Source: Pseudomonadota bacterium (GTDB lineage Bacteria > Myxococcota_A > UBA796 > SXON01). Taken from it: a stretch of 64,000 nt of DNA. The first letter of the stretch is position 1. Each line of letters opens with the position of its first letter. The DNA lies in NCBI GenBank assembly GCA_030685065.1, contig JAUXQH010000160.1, forward strand, positions 1 to 64,000, written 5' to 3'. Of the stretch, positions 33,620 to 45,341 are shown in pieces. Under the pieces are notes generated by a model, which was not told the origin of the DNA, did not search any database, and saw nothing but the letters and a program-made list of their open reading frames with translations. Position numbers and translations under genes: made by a program.

Positions 33620-34690
33620 ATGACATCGCGCATCACCCCTCAGCGCATCGCCGAAGAACGGATCGCGGTCGGCGTGCTCGGCGCCACCGGAATGGTCGGC
33701 CAGCGGTTCGTCGAGCTCCTCGACCGTCACCCCCTGTTCCAGGTCGCCGAGCTGGCCGCCTCCGACCGCTCCGTCGGCAAGCGCTATGGCGACGCCGCGC
33801 CCTGGCGCCTCGACAGCGAGCCCTTGTTGCAAGACCGCGTGGTCGTCGCCTGTGACCCCGCCGCCGTCCGCTCCCGCGTGGTCTTCTCCGCGCTGGACAA
33901 GGGCGCCGCGCAGAGCATCGAGGCCGCCTTCCGCGACGCGGGCCACCTCGTCATCTCGAACGCCGGCGCCTGGCGGATGGACGAAGCCGTGCCGCTCCTC
34001 ATCCCCGAGGTCAACCCCGGCCACCTCGATCTGATCCGCGGCCGGCGCGGCGCCATCGTCACGAACCCCAATTGTACGTGCATCCCGCTGGTGGTCGCCC
34101 TCGCGCCCCTCCACCGCGCCTTCGGCGTCGAGGCCGTCACGTGCGCCAGCTACCAGGCGGTGTCGGGCGCGGGCTACCCCGGCGAGAGCGCGTGGGACAT
34201 GCTCGGCAACGTGCATCCCCACCCGGGCGACGAGGAGGAGAAGGTCGCGGAGGAGCCCAAGAAGATCCTCGGCACGCTGTTCGGCGAGGGGTCGGGTGGC
34301 ACCATCGAGCGCGCGTCCTTCCCCATCTCGGCCCGATGCGTCCGCGTCCCCGTGGTGGACGGTCACCTCATCGCGGCGCAGATCCGCTTGGCCGGTGATC
34401 CGTCGCCCGAGGACGTCAAGGCCTGCCTCCGCGACTTCCAGGCGCCCCACGTCCTGCCATCCTCGCCCCGCCCGCTCATCCGCATCGCCGAGCGTCGCGA
34501 CCGCCCGACGCCGCGCACGGACGCCATGGCGGGCAACGGCATGGCCATCACCGTCGGGCGGATCGAGCGGTGCGAGGTCATGGGGGTCAAGCTCTTCGCG
34601 CTCGCGCACAACGCGATCCGCGGGGCGGCCGGCGGCGCGATCGCGAACGCGGAGCTCCTGCATCATCTGGGGTTGATCGAGGCGGGCTGA
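33620..34690 (+). CDS. asd: Aspartate-semialdehyde dehydrogenase
   Basis: A 356-residue enzyme with the NADP-binding start VGVLGATGMVGQRFVELL and the catalytic Cys in TNPNCTCIPL (Cys152), then ASYQAVSGAGYPGESAWDMLGN. It reduces aspartyl phosphate to aspartate semialdehyde, the branch point to lysine/diaminopimelate, threonine and methionine. The active site order and the long SGAGYPGE loop are of the archaeal/fungal-like group rather than the E. coli type. The ATG at 33620 is eight bases after the esterase stop, so the two genes are probably cotranscribed. Confidence 0.93.
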   Translation: MTSRITPQRIAEERIAVGVLGATGMVGQRFVELLDRHPLFQVAELAASDRSVGKRYGDAAPWRLDSEPLLQDRVVVACDPAAVRSRVVFSALDKGAAQSIEAAFRDAGHLVISNAGAWRMDEAVPLLIPEVNPGHLDLIRGRRGAIVTNPNCTCIPLVVALAPLHRAFGVEAVTCASYQAVSGAGYPGESAWDMLGNVHPHPGDEEEKVAEEPKKILGTLFGEGSGGTIERASFPISARCVRVPVVDGHLIAAQIRLAGDPSPEDVKACLRDFQAPHVLPSSPRPLIRIAERRDRPTPRTDAMAGNGMAITVGRIERCEVMGVKLFALAHNAIRGAAGGAIANAELLHHLGLIEAG

Positions 34691-34732
34691 TCGAGGGGGG
34701 CCGCGGAATCGTGACCCCGCCCCCCACGTGCC

Positions 34733-34738
34733 TACCTT
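34733..34738 (+). promoter_or_regulatory. Candidate -10 box for a leaderless transcript
   Basis: TACCTT, six bases (CCGCGC) before the ATG at 34745. It resembles TANNNT and no ribosome binding site is present. The same CGCGC between box and ATG recurs before other genes of this window. Confidence 0.35.
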
Positions 34739-34744
34739 CCGCGC

Positions 34745-34972
34745 ATGCCCAGCTCCCCTCCCCGCTGGAACTGGTCCCCCGACGAGGTGCTCGCGGGCAG
34801 CATCACCGCGCTGCTGGTGCTCCTGTTGGCCGTCGTGACCGTGTTCGGCCGCGCCCTGGTCCCCGACGCGCCGCTCGGCACCACGACCGCCATCCTGACC
34901 GTCCTCCTGCTCGCCGGAGCCCTGGGCCTCCTCACGCTCATGGTGGCCGGGCGGATGGTGGGGCCGCGGTAG
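34745..34972 (+). CDS. Small two-helix membrane protein
   Basis: A 75-residue protein made of a short polar start (MPSSPPRWNWSPDEVLAG), a helix (SITALLVLLLAVVTVFG), a polar hinge with LVPDAPLGT and a second helix (TAILTVLLLAGALGLLTLMVAG). Codon use and hydrophobic pattern fit a real gene, but I know no family. It lies in the same direction as asd and parC; it may be a monocistronic unit with its own -10 box. Confidence 0.55.
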   Translation: MPSSPPRWNWSPDEVLAGSITALLVLLLAVVTVFGRALVPDAPLGTTTAILTVLLLAGALGLLTLMVAGRMVGPR

Positions 34973-35203
34973 GACGCGGGCGCGCGACCGGGGGACGATC
35001 ACCCCATTGACGCGCCAAGGCCCCCGGGCCGCCGCGCCTCCCGATTCTCCGCGCCGCACCCCCCGTCCGACGGAGCCGACACCGTAGCCGCGGCCACCCG
35101 GCGTGCTATAGCCCCGGGCCCCGCTCGATCCCCCGATCTCCCCCGACAGCCCCCACAGCGATCCCCCACAGCGATCCCCCAGAGCGATCCCCAGAGCGCG
35201 CGA
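34973..35203. other. Leader region of parC with short direct repeats
   Basis: About 230 bases upstream of parC. The last 50 contain three near-identical copies of CAGCGATCCCC (from about 35155, 35169 and 35181), 12-14 bases apart, just before the ATG at 35204. A possible -10 (TGCTATA, 35104-35110) lies upstream. The repeats could be binding sites or simply slippage products. Confidence 0.4.
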
Positions 35204-37543
35204 ATGGACACCACCTCCACCCCGACGCCGCTGCGCGAAGCCGCGCGCCGCCGGTACCTGAACTACGCGGTCTCGGTCATCACCTCGCGCGCGTTGCCCG
35301 ACGTGCGCGATGGGTTGAAGCCCGTTCAACGTCGCATCCTCTATGCGATGTTCCACAACCTCCACCTCACGCCGGAAGCCCGGTACAAGAAGTGCGCGGC
35401 CATCGTCGGAGAGGTGCTCGGCAAGTACCATCCGCACGGCGACAGCTCGGTGTACGAGGCGCTGGTGCGCATGGCGCAGGACTTCTCGCTCCTGCACCCG
35501 CTGGTGGACGGGCAGGGAAACTTCGGCAGCATCGACGGGGACAACGCGGCGGCCTACCGCTACACCGAGGCTCGGCTCACGCCCATCGCGATGGAGCTCC
35601 TCACCGAGATCAAGCAGAAGACCGTCGGCTTCCGCCCCAACTTCGACGGCCAGCACTTCGAGCCCATCGTCATGCCGGCGCAATTCCCGCACCTGCTGGT
35701 GAACGGCACGGAGGGCATCGCCGTCGGCATGGCCACGCGCATCCCGCCGCACAACCTGCGCGAAATCATCGACGCGTGCCTCGTGCTCATCGCCAAGCCC
35801 GACGCGACCGTCCTGGAGCTCTGCAAGAAGGTCCGCGCGCCCGACTTTCCCACCGGCGGCGAGATCGTGTCCGGCGCCGACGAGATCCGGCAGGTCTACG
35901 AGGACGGGCAGGGGCCGATCCGCGTGCGCGGCACGTGGGAAACGGAGCAGAAGGGCCGCAAGCACTTCGCCATCATCACGAGCGTGCCGTACGCCGTCGT
36001 CAAGGCCCAGCTGGTCGAGAAGATCGGCGAGATCATCCGCGAGAAGAAGTGTCCGCAGCTGGTGGACGTGCGGGACGAGTCGACGACCGACGTGCGCGTC
36101 GTCCTCGAGCTGCGCGCCCCGGAGGACGCCCCGGCCGCCATGGCGTTCCTCTACAAACACACCGCGTTCCAGACGCAGTTCAACGTCAACCTGACGTGCC
36201 TCGTCCCGACGGACAACCCCGAGGTCGGCGCGCCCCGCCGCCTGAACCTCAAGGAGATCCTCGAGGAGTGGCTCAAGTTCCGCCACATCACGGTGCGGAA
36301 GCGGCTCGACTTCGAGCTGTCCCAGCTCCGCGAGCGCATCCACGTGCTCGAGGGCTTCGCCAAGGTCTTCGACATCCTGGACGAGTGCATCCGCATCATC
36401 CGGGCGAGCGAGGGCAAGCGGGACGCGGCGGAGAAGCTGATGGATCGCTTCGGGCTGGATGACCTCCAGGCGGACGCGATCCTCGAGCTCAAGCTGTACC
36501 GGCTCGCGCGCCTCGAGATCAACCTCATCCGGGAGGAGCTCGCCGAGAAGGGCGCCGCCGCCGAGCGGATCGAGTCCGTGCTCGCCAGCAGCGAGGCGCT
36601 CTGGAGCGTCGTGGAGCGGGAGCTCCAGGACATCCGCAAGCAGCACGGCCAGGCGCGCCGCACCGCCCTCGCGTCGGACGCCCCGGCGATCACGTACGAC
36701 GAGCAGAGCTACATCGTCGCGGAGGACACCATCGTGGTCGTGACGCGCGGCGGTTGGATCAAGCGCCAGGGCACGGTCACGGGCATCGAGAAGGTGCGCG
36801 TCCGCGAGGGGGACAGCATCGGGTGGATCTTCCGGGCCACCACGGTCTCGACCGTCACCCTGCTCTCGAACCAGGGCACCGCCTACGTCCTCCGGGTCGA
36901 CGCGATCACCCCCACCACGGGCCACGGCGAGCCGGTCCAGCGGCACTTCACGTTTGCGGACAACGAGCAGATCATCGGCGTGATCAGCAACGATCCGCGC
37001 AACCTCCCCGCTGTCCCCCCTGACCTGGTGGCCAACGCCACGGACGAGGCCCCCGCGCCCCCCCACATCGTCGCGATGAGCCGCCAGGGTCGCATCGTGC
37101 GTACGCCGCTCGCGTTGCACGCCGAGCAGTCGAACAAGAACGGCCGCCGCTACATGCGCCTCGAAGAAGAGGGCGGGGACGAGGTCGTGGCCGCCTACGC
37201 CTCCGGCGGCAACGAGGACGTCTGCGTCGCGTCGTTCGAGGGCAGCCTGCTCTGCTTCCCCGTCTGGGACGTGACCGTGATCCGCGCCGCGGGCAAGGGC
37301 GTCATCGGCATCAAGCTGAAGGAGACCGATCGCGTGTTCGCCTGGGAGCTCACGCTCGATGTCAACGCCGGCCCCAACCTCGTGACCGCGCTCGGCCGCG
37401 ACGAGGTGGTGCGTCCGAGCAAGTTCAACGGCCCGCGCGCCGGCAAGGGGCACGCGGTGTTCCGCCGCGGGCACTTCGCCCTGTGGAAGCGGATCCCCGA
37501 GGTTCGGCTCGGGACCCCACGCGTCACCGAGGGAGAGGCGTAG
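35204..37543 (+). CDS. parC: DNA topoisomerase IV subunit A (type IIA)
   Basis: A 779-residue protein with the breakage-reunion core [41 protein letters not shown] (quinolone region, wild-type Ser), and the catalytic Tyr120 in [13 protein letters not shown]. The C-terminal part forms a weak beta-pinwheel (RNLPAVP..., [23 protein letters not shown]). I do not see the QRRGGKG GyrA box, so I assign ParC rather than GyrA. It decatenates and relaxes chromosomes with ParE, whose ATG follows the stop directly (TAG-ATG at 37541-37546). Confidence 0.87.
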   Translation: MDTTSTPTPLREAARRRYLNYAVSVITSRALPDVRDGLKPVQRRILYAMFHNLHLTPEARYKKCAAIVGEVLGKYHPHGDSSVYEALVRMAQDFSLLHPLVDGQGNFGSIDGDNAAAYRYTEARLTPIAMELLTEIKQKTVGFRPNFDGQHFEPIVMPAQFPHLLVNGTEGIAVGMATRIPPHNLREIIDACLVLIAKPDATVLELCKKVRAPDFPTGGEIVSGADEIRQVYEDGQGPIRVRGTWETEQKGRKHFAIITSVPYAVVKAQLVEKIGEIIREKKCPQLVDVRDESTTDVRVVLELRAPEDAPAAMAFLYKHTAFQTQFNVNLTCLVPTDNPEVGAPRRLNLKEILEEWLKFRHITVRKRLDFELSQLRERIHVLEGFAKVFDILDECIRIIRASEGKRDAAEKLMDRFGLDDLQADAILELKLYRLARLEINLIREELAEKGAAAERIESVLASSEALWSVVERELQDIRKQHGQARRTALASDAPAITYDEQSYIVAEDTIVVVTRGGWIKRQGTVTGIEKVRVREGDSIGWIFRATTVSTVTLLSNQGTAYVLRVDAITPTTGHGEPVQRHFTFADNEQIIGVISNDPRNLPAVPPDLVANATDEAPAPPHIVAMSRQGRIVRTPLALHAEQSNKNGRRYMRLEEEGGDEVVAAYASGGNEDVCVASFEGSLLCFPVWDVTVIRAAGKGVIGIKLKETDRVFAWELTLDVNAGPNLVTALGRDEVVRPSKFNGPRAGKGHAVFRRGHFALWKRIPEVRLGTPRVTEGEA

Positions 37544-39529
<1,986 letters not shown>

Positions 39530-39639
39530 CGGCGGCTTTTTCTCGACCTCAGGCCCGAGCAAGGCCCCGCCATGATAGCGACAGGGATCATCGGACAGGC
39601 TAGCGGTCCCCCGCTGTCGCCGGTTCGCCCGAGGTAGCC

Positions 39640-42600
39640 ATGAGCAAGAGCCGCGCCCCGCAAAAGCCTGCCCGCATCGGCCCCGACTACTCTGACCCGA
39701 AGGCGCGGGCCACCGAACGCGAGGCGCGCGGCAACCAGCACGTCAACCTGGTGCTGTCCTCGCGGAAGCGCGGCATCAAGGACGAGGATCAGGCGGAGGT
39801 GAGCAACCTCGAGACCCTCGCCCTCGGAGCGACACAGGTGCTCGACAACGCCGCCGACTCTGCTTGGGACGCGGTCCCGGCGCTCGACCGCCGCGACATG
39901 GAGAAGTTCGCCAAGCGCATGGGCCTCGCCGTCGAGACCGCGGACATGTTCGACTCGGATCTGGCGCAGATCTCGGCCGGTATCGCCGCGATGAACGCAA
40001 AGCCGGACTCGAACGCCGCGGCGTGGTCGCTCAAGGGCATGCTCGACATGTCCTACAGCGCCCGGGACTATGCGCGAGCCGAGGTGCGCCAGGCGATGGA
40101 GACCCGCACCCTCCACGGTGAAGAAGCCGAGGGGGGGGCCCCCGCCCTCCAGGCGCTCACCGAGGGGAACGGCTTCGGCGGAGAGATGCGGTCCCTCATG
40201 GAGCCCGTGAGCGCCCTGGTCGTCTCCGGCGAGTCGATCTACCAACAGACGGTGGCGAAGCAGGACGCCACGGGCGATCAGGCGGTCGACCTCGCGATCG
40301 GCCTCTCCGAGGGCTTCGACGGCCTCGACGTCACCAGCGCGGACGCCGGGTGGCTCTGGCTGTCGTTCGTAGAGGGCGGGCCGTCGCGAGACACCTACAA
40401 CCAGCTCAACTTCATCCTCGGGCGGGACGAGCCGGCGGAAGCCGCGCCTCCGAACCTCGTCTACGAGTGGGAGGCCCGGGAGGCGCTGGCGCTGCTGGCC
40501 GAGGACGCCCAGTATTCCGACGGCTTCGGCGGGTTCACGGACGGCGAGAACTCCTTCGTCAACCTGGAAGACGCCAAGACCTCGAAGCGCGCGAGAGACG
40601 CGCGAGCAGCCGCCATTGCGATGCTCACCCCCGACGATCCGAGCCAGATGTTCGGTTGGCCCTTCAACCAAACCGGGGGCGCGGGTGCCTCCTCCGACGT
40701 CGCAACGCCCGCAGCCTCGTCCTCGGCGTACGAGCAGGGTTCGGACGCGAGCGGGGGCCGCGCGGGCGAGCTCGGCGGGCACGTCAAGCCGGTGGATGCG
40801 ACCAAGGCGTCCAAGGCACAATCCATCTCCAACGACCACGTCGTGGACGACATGGTGGTCAGGGGGGATGCCGTTCACGATCGCCAGCGCAAGGGCAGCG
40901 GCTCGCTCGAGATCGAGCAGGGCAAGGTGACCGGCACCGGCGGAATGAGCTCCCAGACGAATGACGGCCAGGGAAACCTCACCAACTCCTCCGGCAGCGC
41001 CAACCTGTCGCTGGAAGAAGGGGGAAAGATCGGCTTCGGGGGAGCGGGGTCGCACTCGAAGGGCACCGAGGAGAACAGCAAGGGCCACAGCGCCAACGCC
41101 GGCGCCGTGATCGGGCCGGACGGCGTGGTCATCAACGCCGGCGTCGCGCGGGAAGGCACCCGGGATGGCGAGGCCTACAAGCAGAGCCTCGGCGCGAGCG
41201 TCGACACCGAGAAGCGGCAGGCCACCGTCGACTACAGCAACACGACCGGGGAGAAACTCAAGGAGAAGGGAGGGAGCGGGTCGGCCACCATGGGGATGGA
41301 TGACGACTTCAACCTCAACTTCTTCGAGCTGGGCGGCAAGTACAAGACGGGAAAGGGCGGGAGCGTCGGCGGCAAGGTCTCGTTCGGGGTCGAGGTCGGC
41401 AAGCCCCTGAAAGACGGCACCGGCTGGTCCATCGAGTGGGCGGAGACCCAGGGGATCTCCGCGAGCGCCGGCAAGGACGGCGGCGGCCCCAAGAACAAGG
41501 CCGGCGGCAGCGTGAGCTACACGGGCGCCAGCAAGACGGGGGGCAAGCGCGTCTTCAAGACGAAGGAAGAGGCGGAGGCCTACGCCAAGAAGCTCAAGTC
41601 GGGAGAGGTCCCCACGAGCCAGTCGGCCGAAAAGGCGGATGACGCGCTCAAGCTCAAGGAGGGCGAAACCGCCAAGCAGAGCGACATGAACGGGCTCGCG
41701 ATCGAGGGCCACGGTAACTACGGAATGGTCAGCGCCGGCGCGTCGGTCAGCAAGGCGGCCGTCGATGAGTCCACCGTGTCGCGCGGCCCCGGCAAGACCG
41801 TGTTCGTCGAACGCGCCCACACCTCGATGTCCGGCGGGTCGGTGTCCGCCGGGCTCGGCGGCGTCGGCGCGTCCAAGGGCGGCGGATCCGGCAGCATGGA
41901 TGCCCGGAAGATCGCGTTCGACCTGTCGACCCCCGCGGGCCGCATGGCGTACGAGCGCTACGTGAAGGACGGCACGCTGCTCCCGATGCCGAACGCCTGG
42001 CGCGAGGTTGCCCGAGAGAAGGCGACGATGGACTCGGATAGCTGGGGCGTGTCGATGCCCGGCGTCGCGTTCAACAAGTCGAGCGAGGTGGTTGACGGCC
42101 AACGCACGGGGGACGAGGGAAAGGTCGAGTACTCCGTCGGCACGCAGAAGACCGGCCTCAAGATCACTGGCTGGGGCCACGCCAACGCGTCCCACGGCAT
42201 GGAGATCGTCGAGGCGAACGACAAGGAGCGCTTCTACACGGCGCGCTCGGCCATCGACAACTCCGAGCGCGATGACGACGCCCGGGCGCTCGGCAAGGCC
42301 ACCGGCGGCTACACGGGCCACCAGTCCTCCGGCTACTTCAACGGCGAGGACTCGCGCGGCAAGTGGAACGCCACGAGCGTGTTCACCGAAGAGCAGGTCA
42401 TGGGCGGGGTGGGCCGCGAGGCGAAGCAGGGCCGCATGGGGGATGCCGGCGATCACGAGGACCGCTCGAAGCTCCCGGCCAAGTACCAAGGCTCGTTGGA
42501 CGGCCAGGACGCCATGGCGGCCGCGATGAACGGCGCAGAGCCCGACATGGACCTGTTCCGTCGCGGGATGGCGCGTTGGGTGGCGGATGACGGCCTGGAG

Positions 42601-43476
42601 GCCATCACGAAGACCCGCAACCTCGCCGGCTTCAAGGATTACAAGAGCACCGGGGGCCACGGCCGGGACGACGGCCAGACGTATTACCTCGACCTCGAGG
42701 GGGACGCCTGGTGGACCGGCTTCACCGGGTGGAAGCTCGGCGAGAAGCAGGCCGCGGACCTCGAGCAGCGCGCGGGCGACAGCTCGTCCGACAAGCAGAC
42801 CGTGCTCACCGAGGTGGGGACGCTCTCGCAGTACTACAAGGAGAAGATGGCCGCGGTGGCCGCCTACGACGAGGTGCCCATCCACCTCATCCGCCAGGAG
42901 CAGAAGCGCTGCCGGGAGCTTCGTGATCGGCTCGAGAAGATCGCGGCGACCGCGCGCGCGACCTCCGTAGCCGTCGAGGACGAGGAGGCGCAGCAGAGCG
43001 TGCTCATGCCGGCGATCACGCAAGGGGACGCCCGGTTCGACCGCATCCAGAAGCTGCAGGCCCAGCTCGCGGCGGCCCGCAACGTCGCCCGCGGCGCGTA
43101 CCACGAGGCCAACCACTGGCACGGCATCCACCACCTCGCCAGCTGGCCCGGCGGAGGCACGCCGCGCAAGAGCAAGGGCATGAAGCACGAGGCGAAGGCC
43201 TACGAGGAGACCGACAGCGAGTTCGCGAAGGGCAAGACCCTCATGATGTCCGCCAAGGTCTGCGAGGAGCTGTTCGAGGGCGCCGCGCAGAATTCCGACG
43301 CCACGGGCGCCGCGCTTCAGTACATCGCCCGCGCGAAGAGCCTCTACCAGCGCGCCACGCCCATCCTGCAGGGCGCCTACTCCAGCTACCGCAGCATCGG
43401 CTACCGCAACACCGGGGACATCGCGCTCTGGTGGGACGACATGGAGAAGCACTACGACGCGCCGCTCGATTACTGA
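39640..43476 (+). CDS. Large (1278-residue) protein of unknown function with glycine/serine-rich beta middle
   Basis: No signal peptide or membrane helix. The N-terminus (MSKSRAPQKPARIG, then EREARGNQHVNLVLSSRK) is basic; GNQHVNLVL resembles the GNxxVxxLL start motif of proteins found with DUF4157 and contractile injection loci. Residues 50-330 look helical. Residues about 370-780 are Gly/Ser-rich, with alternating patterns such as SVGGKVSFGVEVGKPL and YGMVSAGASVSKAAVDES, and short repeats of a (G)SAGASxS type. A region around 850-1000 and a helical C-terminal part (KMAAVAAYDEVPIHLIRQEQ...) follow. Only two Cys, so probably cytoplasmic or delivered. GAGG precedes the ATG by five bases. Not recognised; an effector or toxin-like protein is a guess. 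Confidence 0.8.
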   Translation: MSKSRAPQKPARIGPDYSDPKARATEREARGNQHVNLVLSSRKRGIKDEDQAEVSNLETLALGATQVLDNAADSAWDAVPALDRRDMEKFAKRMGLAVETADMFDSDLAQISAGIAAMNAKPDSNAAAWSLKGMLDMSYSARDYARAEVRQAMETRTLHGEEAEGGAPALQALTEGNGFGGEMRSLMEPVSALVVSGESIYQQTVAKQDATGDQAVDLAIGLSEGFDGLDVTSADAGWLWLSFVEGGPSRDTYNQLNFILGRDEPAEAAPPNLVYEWEAREALALLAEDAQYSDGFGGFTDGENSFVNLEDAKTSKRARDARAAAIAMLTPDDPSQMFGWPFNQTGGAGASSDVATPAASSSAYEQGSDASGGRAGELGGHVKPVDATKASKAQSISNDHVVDDMVVRGDAVHDRQRKGSGSLEIEQGKVTGTGGMSSQTNDGQGNLTNSSGSANLSLEEGGKIGFGGAGSHSKGTEENSKGHSANAGAVIGPDGVVINAGVAREGTRDGEAYKQSLGASVDTEKRQATVDYSNTTGEKLKEKGGSGSATMGMDDDFNLNFFELGGKYKTGKGGSVGGKVSFGVEVGKPLKDGTGWSIEWAETQGISASAGKDGGGPKNKAGGSVSYTGASKTGGKRVFKTKEEAEAYAKKLKSGEVPTSQSAEKADDALKLKEGETAKQSDMNGLAIEGHGNYGMVSAGASVSKAAVDESTVSRGPGKTVFVERAHTSMSGGSVSAGLGGVGASKGGGSGSMDARKIAFDLSTPAGRMAYERYVKDGTLLPMPNAWREVAREKATMDSDSWGVSMPGVAFNKSSEVVDGQRTGDEGKVEYSVGTQKTGLKITGWGHANASHGMEIVEANDKERFYTARSAIDNSERDDDARALGKATGGYTGHQSSGYFNGEDSRGKWNATSVFTEEQVMGGVGREAKQGRMGDAGDHEDRSKLPAKYQGSLDGQDAMAAAMNGAEPDMDLFRRGMARWVADDGLEAITKTRNLAGFKDYKSTGGHGRDDGQTYYLDLEGDAWWTGFTGWKLGEKQAADLEQRAGDSSSDKQTVLTEVGTLSQYYKEKMAAVAAYDEVPIHLIRQEQKRCRELRDRLEKIAATARATSVAVEDEEAQQSVLMPAITQGDARFDRIQKLQAQLAAARNVARGAYHEANHWHGIHHLASWPGGGTPRKSKGMKHEAKAYEETDSEFAKGKTLMMSAKVCEELFEGAAQNSDATGAALQYIARAKSLYQRATPILQGAYSSYRSIGYRNTGDIALWWDDMEKHYDAPLDY

Positions 43477-43550
43477 CGGTCGGCGGCCGAGATGTGTGTC
43501 GAGGCCTCCCCTGCCGGGGTCTCGCTGAAGCGCTCCTTCGGCCGGACGGC

Positions 43551-43556
43551 TATACT
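43551..43556 (+). promoter_or_regulatory. Candidate -10 box for a leaderless transcript
   Basis: TATACT, preceded by CGGC, with eight bases to the ATG at 43565. It is the clearest -10-like box in the window. The implied transcription start is next to the ATG and no ribosome binding site is visible. Confidence 0.45.
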
Positions 43557-43564
43557 CGCGCTCC

Positions 43565-45325
43565 ATGCTCCTCCTCCTCACGTCGCTCGGCTGCAGTCAG
43601 GCCTTCGAGAACCCGGCGAGCGAGGGTCCGAAGTCGACGGACACGGCGAAGCCGGACACGGATGCGGACACGGACGCCGATTCGGACACCGATACCGACT
43701 CGGATGCCGACACGGACACCGATACCGACACCGACACCGACAGCGGCGAGGAGACCGATCGCCCCGATACCGGCCCGTTCGACGCCGATCGGGACGGCGC
43801 CTGGGACGCCGACGACTGCGATGACGCCGACCGGCGCGTGTTCCCCGGCGCGGTCGAGGTCTGGTACGACGGGGTCGACCAGGACTGTGACGGCAACGAC
43901 AGCGACCAGGATGCCGACGGGTACGACGCGGCCACGGTGGGCGGGGGAGACTGTCTGGACACGGACGCCACCGTCAACCCCGGCGCGACCGAGGCCTGGT
44001 ACGACGGGGTCGACCAGGACTGTGACGGCAACGACACGGACGCCGACGGGGACTCCCACGCCGCCGAGATCATGGGCGGAGATGACTGCGACGACGCCGA
44101 CATCTACACCTACCCCGGGGCCCCGGAGATCTGGTACGACGGGATCGATCAGGGGTGTGACGGGGGCGGCGACTTCGACCAGGACGGCGACGGCGAGCTG
44201 GCGGCCGCGGGCGGCGGCCTCGATTGTGACGACACCAACGCCGCGGTGAACACGAGCGGCGCGGAGACCCTGGGTGACACCGTCGATGGCGACTGTGACG
44301 GAGAGGTCGACCGCCCCCGCTTTCAAGCGATCGACTCGTTCGGCAGCACCGGCACACAGGGGCCGCGCATCGCCGAGATGACAGGCTACGTCCTGATCAC
44401 CTGGCTCGCGGACGGCATGCGGTACAGCGGCACTCCGCTCACGACGGCCGCGGGGATGCAGTACTTCGCCACGTCCGACCTGCGCGCCGGCGCCGCGCTC
44501 GACTACTGGTGGGAGTGGGGCAGCGGCTTCGTCTACGACGACGGCGTGGACTTCTGGGCGGACGACGCCCACTGGGTCTGGGCCTACGGCATGCGCTACT
44601 CGGGCGTGCGCTACCTCGTGGGGGACAGCTACACGCTCGCCACGGACACGTTCGGCAACACGACGATGTCGCGCAGCACGTCGCAGACCTACGACGACGT
44701 CGAGCTCATCGCCGATACGGACGGCACGCTGCACGTCGTCGGGTGTGACAGCGGGGGCGGCTACCTCGGCTGGGTCCACGGCGAGCCGGCGGAGCTGGCG
44801 ACCCACCGCGGCGTCGCCTTCGAGAGGGCGGGCGTGCTCTCCGACACGTGCGGCGCGCTGCCCTCGTCCAACTGGCTGCTCGCGAGCCTGCGCAGCGCCG
44901 GCTCGATGCTCACCTACAGATTCAGTGACACGGACGGCCTGACCTACACGGGCCCTCTCGTCGGCTGGAACAGCTACGACGTCGAGACCCTCCTGCAGGA
45001 CGACGAGATCGTGATCGCCGCGGCCGAGGGCCCCTACGGCGTCTACGTCTACAAGTTTCCGGACGCGCTGTTCCTCTCCGCCGTGGACGCCACCCAGGTC
45101 GATGTCGCGATGGACGCCGCGGGCCGCCTCTACCTCGCCTACATCGACGGCGCGCGGGTCATGCTCCACTGGGGCGAGCCGGCCACGGGCTTCTCGAGCG
45201 TCGAGCTCGACACGACGCTCGACACAGCGGACGATCTGGATGTGCACGTCTCGGTCGACAACGAGGTGGTCGTGGCGGTGCGCGGTGGGGACGACATCGT
45301 CTACGCGGTCGTGACCGCGTATTGA
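43565..45325 (+). CDS. Lipoprotein with Asp-Thr spacer, MopE-type repeats and beta-propeller-like head
   Basis: A 586-residue lipoprotein (MLLLLTSLGCSQAF, lipobox SLGC). The Asp-Thr/Ser spacer (about residues 31-60) is followed by MopE-like putative metal-binding repeats, for example VWYDGVDQDCDGNDSDQDADGY and WYDGVDQDCDGNDTDADGDS, each rich in Asp with a conserved Cys. From about residue 255 a long all-beta region (RFQAIDSFGSTG...) with repeated short strands suggests a beta-propeller or lectin-like head. MopE repeats bind calcium or copper in other bacteria. It has no downstream partner and converges on the amidotransferase gene. Confidence 0.85.
   Translation: MLLLLTSLGCSQAFENPASEGPKSTDTAKPDTDADTDADSDTDTDSDADTDTDTDTDTDSGEETDRPDTGPFDADRDGAWDADDCDDADRRVFPGAVEVWYDGVDQDCDGNDSDQDADGYDAATVGGGDCLDTDATVNPGATEAWYDGVDQDCDGNDTDADGDSHAAEIMGGDDCDDADIYTYPGAPEIWYDGIDQGCDGGGDFDQDGDGELAAAGGGLDCDDTNAAVNTSGAETLGDTVDGDCDGEVDRPRFQAIDSFGSTGTQGPRIAEMTGYVLITWLADGMRYSGTPLTTAAGMQYFATSDLRAGAALDYWWEWGSGFVYDDGVDFWADDAHWVWAYGMRYSGVRYLVGDSYTLATDTFGNTTMSRSTSQTYDDVELIADTDGTLHVVGCDSGGGYLGWVHGEPAELATHRGVAFERAGVLSDTCGALPSSNWLLASLRSAGSMLTYRFSDTDGLTYTGPLVGWNSYDVETLLQDDEIVIAAAEGPYGVYVYKFPDALFLSAVDATQVDVAMDAAGRLYLAYIDGARVMLHWGEPATGFSSVELDTTLDTADDLDVHVSVDNEVVVAVRGGDDIVYAVVTAY
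43655..43743 (+). repeat. Hexanucleotide tandem array coding for an Asp-Thr/Ser spacer
   Basis: Imperfect units of GACACG, GATACC and GACACC in the lipoprotein at 43565. Shorter than the arrays at 26587 and 49659. Confidence 0.75.
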
Positions 45326-45341
45326 TGGACGGGCCCTGTCC

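Noticed and set aside
35204-37543. GyrA instead of ParC.
   Set aside because: I see no QRRGGKG-type GyrA box and the core is closer to ParC, though a definite call needs a tree.
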